Shown here in pieces: positions 9,371 to 19,259 of a DNA stretch of 64,000 nucleotides (positions are counted from its first letter, which is position 1; every line of letters begins with the position of its first letter). The DNA lies in contig NZ_FSRA01000002.1 in the NCBI RefSeq assembly GCF_900129465.1, positions 2,728,001 through 2,792,000 of the forward strand, written 5' to 3'. A program made the position numbers and the translations under genes. This stretch comes from Chitinophaga niabensis. GTDB lineage: Bacteria > Bacteroidota > Bacteroidia > Chitinophagales > Chitinophagaceae. Under the pieces are notes generated by a model. That model searched no databases, was not told the origin of the DNA, and worked only from the letters and a program-made list of their open reading frames with translations.

Positions 9371-12300
9371 TTAGAATGCTACATTAACACCTGCCAGGAA
9401 ACGCCTGGGGTTGGCAAAACCTGTTCCTACACCACCGTAGGAAGTACTGGTATTGAGTACGGCGCCTTCAGGATCTGCTCCCACAAAATCTTTATGTTTG
9501 ATCACCGCCAGGTTATCACCACTTACGTAAGCAGTGACATTCTGCAGTTTCCATCGTTGTGTAAGGGCACGTGGCAGATCGTAGGATAATCTTATGTTAC
9601 GCAACCTGGCATGACTGGCATTTCCCCATAGACGGGAAGAACGGTAAGTAAGTGCAGACCATGCATTGGCGTTGGTACTGAACACATCCGGATAGTTAGC
9701 TTCTGTATCACCTGGGCCCTGCCATACATGCTGGTTATCGCCGAATAATACATTGTTCCTGCCCAGCCTTGGTGCGCTGGGAGACTGGAAGTTACTTACA
9801 AGGGACATCATCACATAGTTCCCGTACTGGAACCACCATTCCATGCTCAGGGTGAAATTCATATACTTGAAAGTATTGGTGATACCGCCAAAGAATTTCG
9901 GAGTAGCAGAACCTACCACCTGCCAGTTGGCCAGGTTAGTGGTATTGCCGATGCCTTCCACATTGGTTACTTTGCCGGAAGCGTCTACATTCTGATGTAT
10001 CATATTCCCATTAGCCGGATTGATGCCTACAAATTTGATGGCTTTGATCACATTGATATCTTCACCGATCTTGCGGTAATAGGAACCGGAATAGCTATCC
10101 CTTAATGAATCCTGGTAAAGTGCGGAGATGTGGTTCTTGTTGAAGCTGATGTTGAAGTTGGTGTACCAGTTAAATTTCCTGCTTTTCACCGTATGGGTAT
10201 TGAGCATGATCTCCAGCCCTTCATTGATGATCTCTCCAATGTTCTGATATTGACTGAGGGAACCCTGGGCGGATGTTAGTGTTACATTCTGCAACAGACC
10301 GGCGCTTCTTTTATGGTATGCATCAACCGTGAGCTCGATCCTGTTCCATACACCCAGATCCAGGCCTACATTGCTGTTATACATGGTTTCCCAGGAAATA
10401 CCTGGATTAGCCAATTGTGAGATGGTAGAGCCAACATTGGTTTGTGTACCATATCTTAATCCATCTGTATAGAAAGTGGTATTCAGATAACCATCTCCCA
10501 GATCACGACCGGAAGTTCCATATACTGCGCGTAATTTCAGGTTATTGATCACGCTGTTCCCTGCCAGGAATGCTTCGTTGGATAACAACCATCCACCGCT
10601 GACAGAATAGAACGTACCATATCGTTTATCCCTTCCGAAATTCGTTGTGGCATCTGTACGGATGGCAACGGAAGCGTAATAACGCTGATCATAATTATAG
10701 TCAGCCTGTCCGAAAGTGGAAAATGTAGCACGTTCCTGGTAACTACCGGCAGGTGCGTAGGGAGCCGTAGTAGGGGTAATGTAAGCAAGATATACTGCTG
10801 TGCCATATCCTTTGGCAGCACCCATATTCCTTTCGCCCGGTAACAGGTTGTACATATCCGTAGTCATTACTTCGGTTGTACGTTTCCCCCATTCCTGACC
10901 TACGAGTGCGAATACGGAATGTTTGCCGAAGGATTTGCGGAAGTTCAGCGTATTGGAAGTAAGATAGTCGGTGTACTTCGTGTCTCTGATGGATAAAGTA
11001 CCGTTAGGGATCACCAGGCTCGCCGCTGTGAACAGGTAAGGATATCCGCCATATTTGCCGGAATAGGAACGAGGGTCGAAATAGGAGTTGAAGGAAGTGC
11101 CCATATAGTTCAGCGAGTTTGAACTCTGGATATACAGCCAGGGGAAGATATCATACCTCAACCGAAGTGAGCCCAGGTGATTTTGCACATTGGTAATGGC
11201 CGTATTGTCATATTGCGTTTCCGCCAGGAAGTTCTGCGTCCAGGTGGTGTAGGCAGGGCCGTAGTTGTTGGATTGTTTAACGGGAAGGCTATCCGCCAGT
11301 TTACCATTTGCGCCGTAGGGGTTCTGGAAAGGCTGGATCATATATAATTCCGGAACACCATTGCGCTTCACTGTTTTGTCCAGGATGGAACTGATGCCAA
11401 TGCTGGCAGTAAACTTGTCCGAAAGCGTCTGGTCGATGTTCAGGCGAATGCTTTTTCTGTCGAAGGTATTATCATACAATGCGCCGTTTTCTTTATACCA
11501 GGCTACACTGCCATAGAACTTCGTTTTATCTGAACCGCTGCTGATGCTCAGCTCTGTGTTGCGGAAATTACCGTTACTGTAGATGGCGTCTTCCCAATTG
11601 AAGTTATTATTACGGTCTGCATCTGAATAAGTTCTGCGCTGGTTGATGAAGTCTGCTACGTTAGGGAAGGTTGCCTGGATAGATGGTGTTTGCTCCCAGT
11701 AACGTTGCATTTGCTTATCCATAAAGGAGATTAGCTCGGTGGTGTTCATGAAGCGGATATCACGTACCGGTTGCACACTACCATATTGCATGGCCAGGTT
11801 CACACCGAGTTTCCCTCTTTTGCCTCGTTTGGTGGTTACAACAATTACACCCTGAGCGGCACGGGAACCATAAATAGCCGTAGAGGATGCGTCTTTAAGT
11901 ATGGAGATATCTTCCACGTCGGCGGGATTCACGGCATCCTGTAATGATTGATAGTTGGTGATCACACCATCTACAACATACAGTGGGCCATAATAACTAT
12001 TGGTGGCAGTGGCCATGGAGGATTGGCCGCGTTCTATTACCTGTCCTTTAGCACCGGCTTCGCCGGTTGTTTCCGTAATGTATAAGCCGGTAGTTTTACC
12101 TTTCAGCATAGATAATGCATTCGGCGTGCTAACGCTGCTTCTTAACTGATCACCTGTAACTTTCTGAACGGAGCCGGTGAGTTCTTTGGCACTTTTGGCG
12201 GTATAACCCGTGATCACCAGTTCGTCCAGCTTCGCGGGAACTATTTCCAGTACTACGTTGTAACGGCCACCGGCTTTCACGGTGATGTTTTTTGACTGGT

Positions 12301-12871
12301 AACCAATAAAGCTGAATTCCAGGTTGGTGTTATCAGCTACGTTAATCTTGTAATCACCATTCTGATCGGTGTTAACGATCTTTGTTACGCTGGTGGCTTT
12401 GTATGCAGTTCTTACAGTAACACCTTCCAGCGGCTGATCTTTTTCATCTGTAACGCGGCCTGTAACTTCAGTTACCCGGGTAGGTGTGGTTGTAGTTACA
12501 TTTCCTCTATCGCTGATATAACGTTCCCTGTTGATCACAACTATATATTTCTCATCTCTTATATAGTACCGGAGTTCCTGGTTCATGAAGCAATAATCAA
12601 GTGCCACTCTCAGTGGTACTTTTTCAACCGTAATGTCTACTGTTTTTGCATTGTCCAGTTGTGTTTTTCCATAGATAAAGGTGAGGCTGGTCTGTTTTTC
12701 TATCTCTTTAAAAACTTTAGCAAGCGGTTCATTGTGAAGCTTCAATGTAACCACTTGCGCATGGCCGGCTAACCCGGAAAAAACAAGCAGTAGTAACAGG
12801 CCTAATTTTTTGACTTTGGTTGGCAGGCATAAGGTACCTTGCTTCGTTTGGCACCAAGCAGTTAAAATCAT
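9371..12871 (-). CDS. SusC/RagA-family TonB-linked outer membrane protein with STN domain
   Basis: This complete SusC is 1166 residues long. After the signal peptide (cleavage near GHAQ) comes an STN domain at about residues 40-115, the module that contacts a FecR-type anti-sigma factor. A carboxypeptidase-regulatory-like domain follows at about 135-210. The plug contains LYVVDGVITNYQ and KDASSTAIYGSRAAQG, and a 22-strand-type barrel follows. Together with the ECF sigma and FecR genes directly upstream, the STN domain makes this a classic signal-transducing SusC. Substrate binding would release the sigma factor to transcribe this same operon (established for the family; inferred here). Confidence 0.97.
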   Translation of the reverse strand: MILTAWCQTKQGTLCLPTKVKKLGLLLLLVFSGLAGHAQVVTLKLHNEPLAKVFKEIEKQTSLTFIYGKTQLDNAKTVDITVEKVPLRVALDYCFMNQELRYYIRDEKYIVVINRERYISDRGNVTTTTPTRVTEVTGRVTDEKDQPLEGVTVRTAYKATSVTKIVNTDQNGDYKINVADNTNLEFSFIGYQSKNITVKAGGRYNVVLEIVPAKLDELVITGYTAKSAKELTGSVQKVTGDQLRSSVSTPNALSMLKGKTTGLYITETTGEAGAKGQVIERGQSSMATATNSYYGPLYVVDGVITNYQSLQDAVNPADVEDISILKDASSTAIYGSRAAQGVIVVTTKRGKRGKLGVNLAMQYGSVQPVRDIRFMNTTELISFMDKQMQRYWEQTPSIQATFPNVADFINQRRTYSDADRNNNFNWEDAIYSNGNFRNTELSISSGSDKTKFYGSVAWYKENGALYDNTFDRKSIRLNIDQTLSDKFTASIGISSILDKTVKRNGVPELYMIQPFQNPYGANGKLADSLPVKQSNNYGPAYTTWTQNFLAETQYDNTAITNVQNHLGSLRLRYDIFPWLYIQSSNSLNYMGTSFNSYFDPRSYSGKYGGYPYLFTAASLVIPNGTLSIRDTKYTDYLTSNTLNFRKSFGKHSVFALVGQEWGKRTTEVMTTDMYNLLPGERNMGAAKGYGTAVYLAYITPTTAPYAPAGSYQERATFSTFGQADYNYDQRYYASVAIRTDATTNFGRDKRYGTFYSVSGGWLLSNEAFLAGNSVINNLKLRAVYGTSGRDLGDGYLNTTFYTDGLRYGTQTNVGSTISQLANPGISWETMYNSNVGLDLGVWNRIELTVDAYHKRSAGLLQNVTLTSAQGSLSQYQNIGEIINEGLEIMLNTHTVKSRKFNWYTNFNISFNKNHISALYQDSLRDSYSGSYYRKIGEDINVIKAIKFVGINPANGNMIHQNVDASGKVTNVEGIGNTTNLANWQVVGSATPKFFGGITNTFKYMNFTLSMEWWFQYGNYVMMSLVSNFQSPSAPRLGRNNVLFGDNQHVWQGPGDTEANYPDVFSTNANAWSALTYRSSRLWGNASHARLRNIRLSYDLPRALTQRWKLQNVTAYVSGDNLAVIKHKDFVGADPEGAVLNTSTSYGGVGTGFANPRRFLAGVNVAF

Positions 12872-13001
12872 ACAATTGATTTTGGGTGATTAAAAATTGA
12901 TATCCCGATCCGGTTTTTCTAAATAACTGATCTGCTCCCGTTAAAGGAAGTCTAATGTCTAATGTTTATAAATGGTTGATCTTTGCCTGATAGTTTATTT
13001 A

Positions 13002-14177
13002 TCAGGATGTGACTATTATTCTTTTCCCCTCGATTTTAAAATGTACAAGACCGGTCAGTTCCAGCAATTCCAATACTTTTGATACCGGAACATTCCTTGG
13101 AATAGTGCCGTTGAAATATTCTTTTACAGGATTACCTTCGTATACGATCTCTATGTCATACCAGCGGGAAAGCTGTTTCATCACGGTTTCAATTTCCGCA
13201 TCATTAAATTTGAACACACCTTCTTTCCAGGCCGTTACAGCAGCTATATCTGCGTTCTTTACCAGTTTCAGGGTATTATCATTTTGGCCGGCCAGGCTCT
13301 GCTGACCTGGTTGCAATACATTGGCTATTTCCTTATTCTTTACCAGCACAGCGCCTTCCACAAGGGTAGTGGCAATGTTCTTTTCATCGCTGTAGGCATT
13401 GACATTGAATTGTGTGCCTAATACCCTTACTTCCACACCATTGTTCAGCATCACATAAAACGGCATGGTGGCGTTTTTCGCTACATCAAAATAACCTTCC
13501 CCTTTCAGTTCCACTTTCCTGTCCTTTCCTGTGAAAGCAGTGGGATAGCGGAGGGAGCTACCGGCATTAAGCCAAACGCTGGTGCCATCCGGTAAAGTGA
13601 TCCGGTATTGTCCGCCAAGCGGTGTGGTCAGTGTATTATATTGGATCTCTTCACCCGGCAGCCCGTTTTTATTATAAGCCAGTTCTCCATCTGCTGATTT
13701 GATCACCTGCGAACCTCCCTGTTGTGCAAGGGAGCCTTGCTGAGCATCTTCCAGGCTGATGGTGCTGCCATCACTCAAAGTCAGCATGGCTTTATTTCCT
13801 CCTGGTTGCACATCATCCTTATACCGTTTAACGGTTATCCGTTTTTCAGCAGGTGGAATTAAAAGAAAATATCCTCCTATGCCCAGCATTAACAGTACTG
13901 CGGCTGCAGCCGCGATCCGGGTAAATGACAGCCGCCTGATATTATCGCTATCACTGGAAACCTCTTTCACATTACGGATCAAACGCTGCATATCAGCCAT
14001 GTCAACTTCCGCCGGAGCAACTTCCGCAGACAGACCTGTCAGGACCTGCCGGATGGTATCGTTGTTCCGGTCATCCTTCAGATAAAAGGATAACTCTTCT
14101 GCATCGGCTTCCGCCAGGTTACCCTTATAATAACGGGTAAGCAGGTCGGAAAGCCTTTCCTGTTGCTGTATGCTCAT
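13002..14177 (-). CDS. FecR-family anti-sigma factor
   Basis: This 391-residue protein is FecR-like. It has a cytoplasmic N-terminal helical part that would bind the sigma factor, one TM helix at about residues 86-107 (a run of Ala then LLMLGIGGYFLL), and a periplasmic FecR domain (GQYRITLPDGTSVWLNAGS and FDVAKN). A C-terminal DUF4974-type domain ends KIEGKRIIVTS. It lies between the sigma gene (62 bp upstream) and the STN-containing SusC (130 bp downstream). This is the standard order for cell-surface signalling in Bacteroidota. Confidence 0.95.
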   Translation of the reverse strand: MSIQQQERLSDLLTRYYKGNLAEADAEELSFYLKDDRNNDTIRQVLTGLSAEVAPAEVDMADMQRLIRNVKEVSSDSDNIRRLSFTRIAAAAAVLLMLGIGGYFLLIPPAEKRITVKRYKDDVQPGGNKAMLTLSDGSTISLEDAQQGSLAQQGGSQVIKSADGELAYNKNGLPGEEIQYNTLTTPLGGQYRITLPDGTSVWLNAGSSLRYPTAFTGKDRKVELKGEGYFDVAKNATMPFYVMLNNGVEVRVLGTQFNVNAYSDEKNIATTLVEGAVLVKNKEIANVLQPGQQSLAGQNDNTLKLVKNADIAAVTAWKEGVFKFNDAEIETVMKQLSRWYDIEIVYEGNPVKEYFNGTIPRNVPVSKVLELLELTGLVHFKIEGKRIIVTS

Positions 14178-14239
14178 AGTAGTGGAATAATTGCGCTGTA
14201 CATATATAACTATCGAACCGGTCTATCGTACTAGTCCGG

Positions 14240-14803
14240 TTAAAAAAAAATTGTGGTAGTGCGCCGGATAAAGACGCGGATGGACTGAATAGCCTTTACC
14301 AGGTGGTTTTTAACGGTATTGGGAGAGAGTTTCAGTCTTTCAGCTATTTCCGGATTGCTCAACCCTTCCTGGCGGCTGAGTTGGTAAATGAGTTGTTGCT
14401 GGGGTGGGAGGCGTTGAACCGCCTCGTGGATCAGCAGGCCGCTTTCTTTCCAGTTGAGCCTTTCTTCTGCATCCAATGTGCTCTCTGCCTGGCTGAGTTG
14501 TATTAGTTTCAGGAGTTTGCCTTCCAGGGCCGCTCTTTTAATATAGGTAAGGGAAAGATTGGAAGCGATGGTGAATAACCAGGAGCTGAGATTATAAATA
14601 CGCTCATGCTCATGGCGATGTTGCCAGAGGCGCAGGAATACTTCCTGAACTATTTCTTCGGCTGCGTATTTTGTTTTTGTTATGTTAATAACAAATGGGA
14701 GCAGCCGGGGGTAATAATGATGAACGATCTTTTCGAAAGCTCTCTCATCTGCCCGTGCCACACTGGCCAGCAGCTCCCTTTCATTGTTTATCTTTTCGCT
14801 CAT
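14240..14803 (-). CDS. ECF RNA polymerase sigma factor of the SusC/FecR type
   Basis: This 187-residue sigma-70 family protein has region 2 at about residues 25-90 (EEIVQEVFLRLWQHR and LSSWLFTIASNL) and region 4 at about 125-180, with a helix-turn-helix around NPEIAERLKLSPNTVKNHL. It is followed by FecR and SusC, so it should be held at the membrane by FecR and activate the operon. A strong purine-rich ribosome binding site, GGAGGGAGA, directly precedes the ATG at 14803. That is unusual for a phylum in which such sites are often weak. The 239 bp up to the antiporter gene hold the divergent promoters; I see no clear -7/-33 pair there. Confidence 0.95.
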   Translation of the reverse strand: MSEKINNERELLASVARADERAFEKIVHHYYPRLLPFVINITKTKYAAEEIVQEVFLRLWQHRHEHERIYNLSSWLFTIASNLSLTYIKRAALEGKLLKLIQLSQAESTLDAEERLNWKESGLLIHEAVQRLPPQQQLIYQLSRQEGLSNPEIAERLKLSPNTVKNHLVKAIQSIRVFIRRTTTIFF

Positions 14804-15042
14804 TCTCCCTCCGGCAGTTGGATTGGTTGATTTTAGACTAAAAGTAGTAAAAAGATCAATTAGTTATGCCTGCCGGAGGGATAGGAACATTGCTTTAGCA
14901 ATTTCTGGGGCCTTCCCGGACCTTTTAAATGGTAGCGTTGGAACAACAGATTGTTTACGGAATTATTATATGTTATATTAAAGAACAAATTACCTGTATC
15001 CGGTGTTTGTCTTTCATATAAGCAATATAAATCCAGGTCTTC

Positions 15043-16629
15043 ATGCATACACTTTTGCCTTTTCTGCTGGCCATGATAGCCGCCATAGTGCTGTTGAATA
15101 TGTGGGCTGCCAAACTCAAGATTGCTTATCCCATATTATTAGTGGTTGCAGGATTGTTAGTTAGTTTCATTCCCGGCCTGCCAGCAGTTAAAATTAACCC
15201 CGATCTTATCTTCCTCATATTTCTTCCACCCTTGTTATTTGCAGCAGCCTGGTCTGTCTCTTTTAAGGAGATGAAGAAATGGTGGCGCATTATCAGCAGT
15301 TTTGCTTTCCTTGTAGTATTTTTTACGGCATTCTCTGTAGCATTGGTTACCAGTTACTTCATTCCCGGGTTTACAATGGCCCTGGGGTTTTTATTGGGTG
15401 GAATAGTATCCCCACCCGATGCAGTAAGTACGGGAGCCATTACCAGGTTTGTAAAGATCCCTAGATCCACTTCGGCCGTACTGGAAGGGGAAAGCCTGCT
15501 AAATGATGCATCTTCACTGATCATTTTCGGTTTTGCATTGGTGGCAGTTAATACCGGGCAGTTTATCTGGTATGAAGCAACGCTTAGCTTTTTATGGATG
15601 GTGATTGGTGGTGTAGGTATTGGTTTGCTGTTAGGCTGGGTATTTGTGCAGGCACATAAGCGCCTGCCTACAGATCCACCCTCAGACATAGCACTTACAC
15701 TCATTGAGCCTTACTTATTGTATTGGATAGCCGAGCAGGTTCACAGTTCTGGTGTATTGGCGGTGGTAAGCGGCGGTTTGTTTATGTCTGGAAGAAGGTT
15801 GATCTTTCTGAACAGCGCCAGCCGCATCAAGGGCTATAGCGTGTGGGAAAGTTTTGTATTTATTTTGAACGGTATTGTTTTCCTGATAATAGGGCTGGAG
15901 CTTCCGGAAATTGTAGAAGGGCTGCGCTCGAAAGGCATTCCCCTAAGTACCGCCATTGGTTATGGCTTGTTGGTCACAGGCGTGCTGGTTGCAGCCCGGA
16001 TCCTGAGTTCTTATGCTGCTTTGGTGGCCACACTTGTTTTCCGTCCGGGTGCATTGCCCCGGGCCTCTTCCAGGAGAAGGCAATTGCTGATGCCGTTATT
16101 GCTTGGCTGGACGGGTATGCGTGGCGTAGTATCATTGGCTGCGGCATTAGCTATACCGGTGGCTATGGATAACGGTACAGCCTTTCCGCAGAGGAACCTT
16201 ATATTGTTCATCACTTTTGTTGCGATATTGCTTACACTCGTAGTGCAAGGGCTTACACTTCCCTATTTTTTAACCCGTTCCAGATCATTGAATGGGATAT
16301 TTGATGATGAAGCAGAAGAAGCAGTCAGGCAGAAAATGAAACAAGGTCTGAAGCAACATGTCTATCAGTTTATTAAAGGTAAATATGATCAGGAACAGAT
16401 CGATAACGCAGCAGGCCTTGAAAAATTTATGAAGCACTGGGAAGAAAAGGCCAAGGCCGCAGACGATAGCTGGATGAATGAAAGAACGAAGGCCATTTTC
16501 TTTGAAGTACTCGAAATCCAACGGCAATACCTTTCAGAACTCAATAAAGATCCGTCGGTTGATGAAGAGATCATCCGCCAGCAATTGTATCAGATTGACC
16601 TGGAAGAAGAAAGGTTAAAGATCATGTAA
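15043..16629 (+). CDS. Na+/H+ antiporter, CPA1 (NhaP-like) family
   Basis: This 528-residue inner membrane protein has about 12 hydrophobic segments over residues 1-410 and a charged, helical cytoplasmic tail of about 115 residues. The conserved CPA1 elements are visible: SPPDA at residues 123-127 and the ND pair N154-D155 in GESLLNDASS. This pair forms the ion-binding site of electroneutral Na+/H+ exchangers. It should exchange Na+ or K+ for protons to control pH and salt. It is a single gene with a hairpin terminator shared with the convergent TonB-dependent receptor. Confidence 0.93.
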   Translation: MHTLLPFLLAMIAAIVLLNMWAAKLKIAYPILLVVAGLLVSFIPGLPAVKINPDLIFLIFLPPLLFAAAWSVSFKEMKKWWRIISSFAFLVVFFTAFSVALVTSYFIPGFTMALGFLLGGIVSPPDAVSTGAITRFVKIPRSTSAVLEGESLLNDASSLIIFGFALVAVNTGQFIWYEATLSFLWMVIGGVGIGLLLGWVFVQAHKRLPTDPPSDIALTLIEPYLLYWIAEQVHSSGVLAVVSGGLFMSGRRLIFLNSASRIKGYSVWESFVFILNGIVFLIIGLELPEIVEGLRSKGIPLSTAIGYGLLVTGVLVAARILSSYAALVATLVFRPGALPRASSRRRQLLMPLLLGWTGMRGVVSLAAALAIPVAMDNGTAFPQRNLILFITFVAILLTLVVQGLTLPYFLTRSRSLNGIFDDEAEEAVRQKMKQGLKQHVYQFIKGKYDQEQIDNAAGLEKFMKHWEEKAKAADDSWMNERTKAIFFEVLEIQRQYLSELNKDPSVDEEIIRQQLYQIDLEEERLKIM

Positions 16630-16642
16630 CCAAAGCAAATAA

Positions 16643-16667
16643 AAAACCCGCTGTAGTAGCGGGTTTT
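16643..16667. terminator. Bidirectional terminator between antiporter and TonB receptor
   Basis: The 10-bp stem AAAACCCGCT / AGCGGGTTTT (16643-16652 and 16658-16667) with a 5-nt loop lies between two convergent genes. A T-run leaves the hairpin on both strands. Confidence 0.85.
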
Positions 16668-16671
16668 AATA

Positions 16672-19044
16672 TTATAAACCGATCCTTATTCCGGCCATAA
16701 AATTGAAGCCTGCCATGGGGAAATAAGTGTTCGAAGATTTTACGGTTCCCCCTTCCAGGTAACCATAAGTATAGCCGTTCGGTTCGTACATTTCATTGAA
16801 CACATTGTTCAGCATCAGTTGCAAACCTAATTCCCTAAAGAGCTTTTGCGGAACGATATAATTGATACGTATGTCGTTTACGAGGAAGGCATCCAGGGTA
16901 CGTGCTTTATCAGAAGAGTTATCCAGGAACTGGCGGCTCACGTATTTGCCAACCCAGTCAACTGCTAAGCCTGCCAAAGGTTTGAAGCTGGCTGTATAGC
17001 CTGCCACCAGGTTAGGGGAGAAGGAAATATCAGATTCTTTATGCGTAACAGGTTTTTGTCCGCCATTGTCCCAATCGTCCAGGAACTCTGTGTAATCGAA
17101 TACGCGGTTGCGGCTCAAAGCAATGTTCCCTGCCAGAGTGAGCTGGGGGCATAGATTGTAATGCCCATCCAGCTCAAGCCCAAGGCGGTAGCTTTTCGGG
17201 ATATTGGTTCTGGCGTATGCGCCTACATCGTTGATCTGGCCGGTGAGGACCAGTTGATTGCGGTAGTTCATGTAATATACGTTTGCCTGTATGCCACCTT
17301 TCTGGCTGCGAAGCACGTAGCCCGCTTCCAGGTTACGCAGGGTTTCGTGTTTAGGTGCCTGTAATAAGCCTACTTCAAAATCATCCCTGTTTGGCTCTTT
17401 ATTGCCAATGGCATAGGAAGCATAAAGATGTTGTTTGTCATTCAGCTGGAAGGTAAGGCCTCCTTTAGGATTGAAGAAGTCATAGCGTTCCTTCTGGCGG
17501 ATCTCCGGATTCTTGCGGAAGCCGTTCAGTTCGTAGACTACATGCCTGTACTGCATGTCTGCAAAGGCTTTCAGTTTTTCTGTGATGGCGTATTCCCCCT
17601 TCCAGTAGAAGTTGAGATCTGTTTTGAATGAATTCAGGTTATACCAGCGGTAATCTTTTTCAATGGCTTGTTCTGCCCAGATGATCTTGCCGTAATGTTT
17701 GCCGTCATAACGGTTCCAGCCACCGCCTGCACTCCAGTTGAACTTGCCGGTATTGTGATTGACAGAGAATATGCCGCCATAGAAATGATTATCCAGCCAT
17801 AGCTGACGGATCAGGTCTGTTTCGGTAACAGGGGCACCGTTGATGATGGGTTCCGGCAATCCATAGGTCAGATAGCTCTGGTCCGCAAGATAATTCTCAT
17901 AATATCCGCGGCCGCGTGTGTAATGCAGGGCTACGTTGAAGTTCAGGTTATTATGAATGGCATGATTAAAGAACAGTTGATAATGGTCCTGCTGGTAGTT
18001 ATCCGTTTCATTATCATATGGAGTACCTGGTTTTTCGGTACCGCTTGAGTTATATGTTCTGTTAGTTTCCAGGTCTTCTTTTGAAATACCATTCCATGCC
18101 TGGTAGGTTTTTTCCTTTCCGGAGAATACGTTCAGGCGGATAGCTGTTTTTTCGGAGATGTATGCAGCAGAGGTATAGAAAGAACGTAAGTCCGATGCAG
18201 CTCTGTCAACATACCCGTTAGAGGAGATCTTGGATAAACGCGCATCTACGGTGAAATGCCCGTTGATCAGACCGCTACCGGCTTTCACAGTATGTTTCCA
18301 GGTGTCGAAAGAGCCGTAACTGTTATCAATTTCTGCATACGCTTTATCATTGAACTGATTGGTGCTGAGGTTCAGCGAAGCTCCGAAAGCCCCGGCGCCA
18401 TTGGTAGAAGTACCTACACCGCGTTGCAGTTGTATGCTGTTTACAGAAGAAGCAAAGTCGGGCATATTCACAAAAAAAGTACCCTGGGATTCCGCATCGT
18501 TCACCGGAATACCATTAACGGTAACATTGATACGGGTGATGTCGCTGCCACGTACCCGCAATCCTGTGTAACCTACGCCGGCACCTGCATCCGAATTAGT
18601 TACTACGGAAGGGAGTTGATTCAGTAGCAGTGGCAGGTCCTGCCCGAGGTTCTGCCTGGTAATATCTTCTTTACTCAGTTCTGATTTGGTAAAGGGAGCA
18701 TTCCTGCCTGCACGCAAACTGGAGATCTCTACCGGTTTTACAAAGAGGCCTGTTTCCTGCAAAGCAATATTTAACTCCGTTGTTTTCTGTTGTACTTTAA
18801 TGCTTTCCTGTATAGTAGTGAAGCCCAGGAAGCTTGCCTGCAGTGTATAAGAACCATGCCCGGGAACAGTGATGCGGTATTGCCCTTTGGGATCTGTATG
18901 TGTACTGGAGCCGTTGTAAATGGAGATGCTGGCGCCTTCCAGCGGTTTGCCTGATGTTTTGTCTGTTACTACGCCGGTGATAACAACCTGCGCCTGTGTA
19001 AATACAGACACGCACAGCAGTACTAAAAGCATGAATTTTTTCAT
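16672..19044 (-). CDS. TonB-dependent receptor, predicted thiamine/TPP outer membrane transporter
   Basis: I chose the ATG at 19044 (790 residues), preceded by AGGA and followed by a good signal peptide ending VFTQAQ; an ATG at 19089 would put 15 extra residues before it. Domains in order are a carboxypeptidase-regulatory-like domain (about 20-105), a plug (about 115-230; GYTGLRVRGSDITRINVTV and NGIPVNDAESQGTF), and a large barrel ending in FMAGIRIGL. By sequence alone it belongs to the broad iron/cobalamin-type receptors. The upstream TPP riboswitch assigns it to thiamine uptake, as has been proposed for TPP-regulated receptors in Bacteroidota. No inner membrane thiamine transporter (such as PnuT) lies next to it. 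Expression should drop when TPP is abundant. Confidence 0.9.
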   Translation of the reverse strand: MKKFMLLVLLCVSVFTQAQVVITGVVTDKTSGKPLEGASISIYNGSSTHTDPKGQYRITVPGHGSYTLQASFLGFTTIQESIKVQQKTTELNIALQETGLFVKPVEISSLRAGRNAPFTKSELSKEDITRQNLGQDLPLLLNQLPSVVTNSDAGAGVGYTGLRVRGSDITRINVTVNGIPVNDAESQGTFFVNMPDFASSVNSIQLQRGVGTSTNGAGAFGASLNLSTNQFNDKAYAEIDNSYGSFDTWKHTVKAGSGLINGHFTVDARLSKISSNGYVDRAASDLRSFYTSAAYISEKTAIRLNVFSGKEKTYQAWNGISKEDLETNRTYNSSGTEKPGTPYDNETDNYQQDHYQLFFNHAIHNNLNFNVALHYTRGRGYYENYLADQSYLTYGLPEPIINGAPVTETDLIRQLWLDNHFYGGIFSVNHNTGKFNWSAGGGWNRYDGKHYGKIIWAEQAIEKDYRWYNLNSFKTDLNFYWKGEYAITEKLKAFADMQYRHVVYELNGFRKNPEIRQKERYDFFNPKGGLTFQLNDKQHLYASYAIGNKEPNRDDFEVGLLQAPKHETLRNLEAGYVLRSQKGGIQANVYYMNYRNQLVLTGQINDVGAYARTNIPKSYRLGLELDGHYNLCPQLTLAGNIALSRNRVFDYTEFLDDWDNGGQKPVTHKESDISFSPNLVAGYTASFKPLAGLAVDWVGKYVSRQFLDNSSDKARTLDAFLVNDIRINYIVPQKLFRELGLQLMLNNVFNEMYEPNGYTYGYLEGGTVKSSNTYFPMAGFNFMAGIRIGL

Positions 19045-19148
19045 GGTAGATCCTGTTTGTTCAAATAATTCAAAATGATGCATAGCCATAGTAGCACAGT
19101 GTGTGCTGCAATGGTCAAACTATCGTAAACAGGTAAGGAAAACGTCAC

Positions 19149-19235
19149 TTACCTTTCCTAAACAGCATTACCTGGTCAGGTTCAACGGGTGTAATCTCAG
19201 CCTGATAGTAAGGCACCCCGAGGTGAAAAGGATAA
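19149..19235 (-). ncRNA. TPP riboswitch (THI box)
   Basis: Read on the minus strand, the conserved cores are present in order: GGGGTGCC, GGCTGAGA, then ACCCGTTGAACCTGA, CAGGTAAT and GGAAAGG. The closing stem P1 can form between 19225-19235 and 19149-19158, with one bulge. It lies in the leader of the TonB-dependent receptor, ending about 105 nt before the chosen start codon. The mechanism is probably translational or by early termination. I see no strong U-tract terminator between the aptamer and the gene, which favours translational control (inference). Confidence 0.95.
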
Positions 19236-19248
19236 GCAGCGCTTATCC
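19230..19248 (-). promoter_or_regulatory. Hairpin overlapping P1 of the TPP riboswitch
   Basis: GGATAAGC - AGC - GCTTATCC forms a perfect 8-bp stem with a 3-nt loop just 5' of the aptamer on the minus strand. Its inner arm (19230-19237) shares bases with the 5' strand of P1. The two pairings therefore exclude each other. Confidence 0.6.
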
Positions 19249-19259
19249 GGTTTCTGCTG

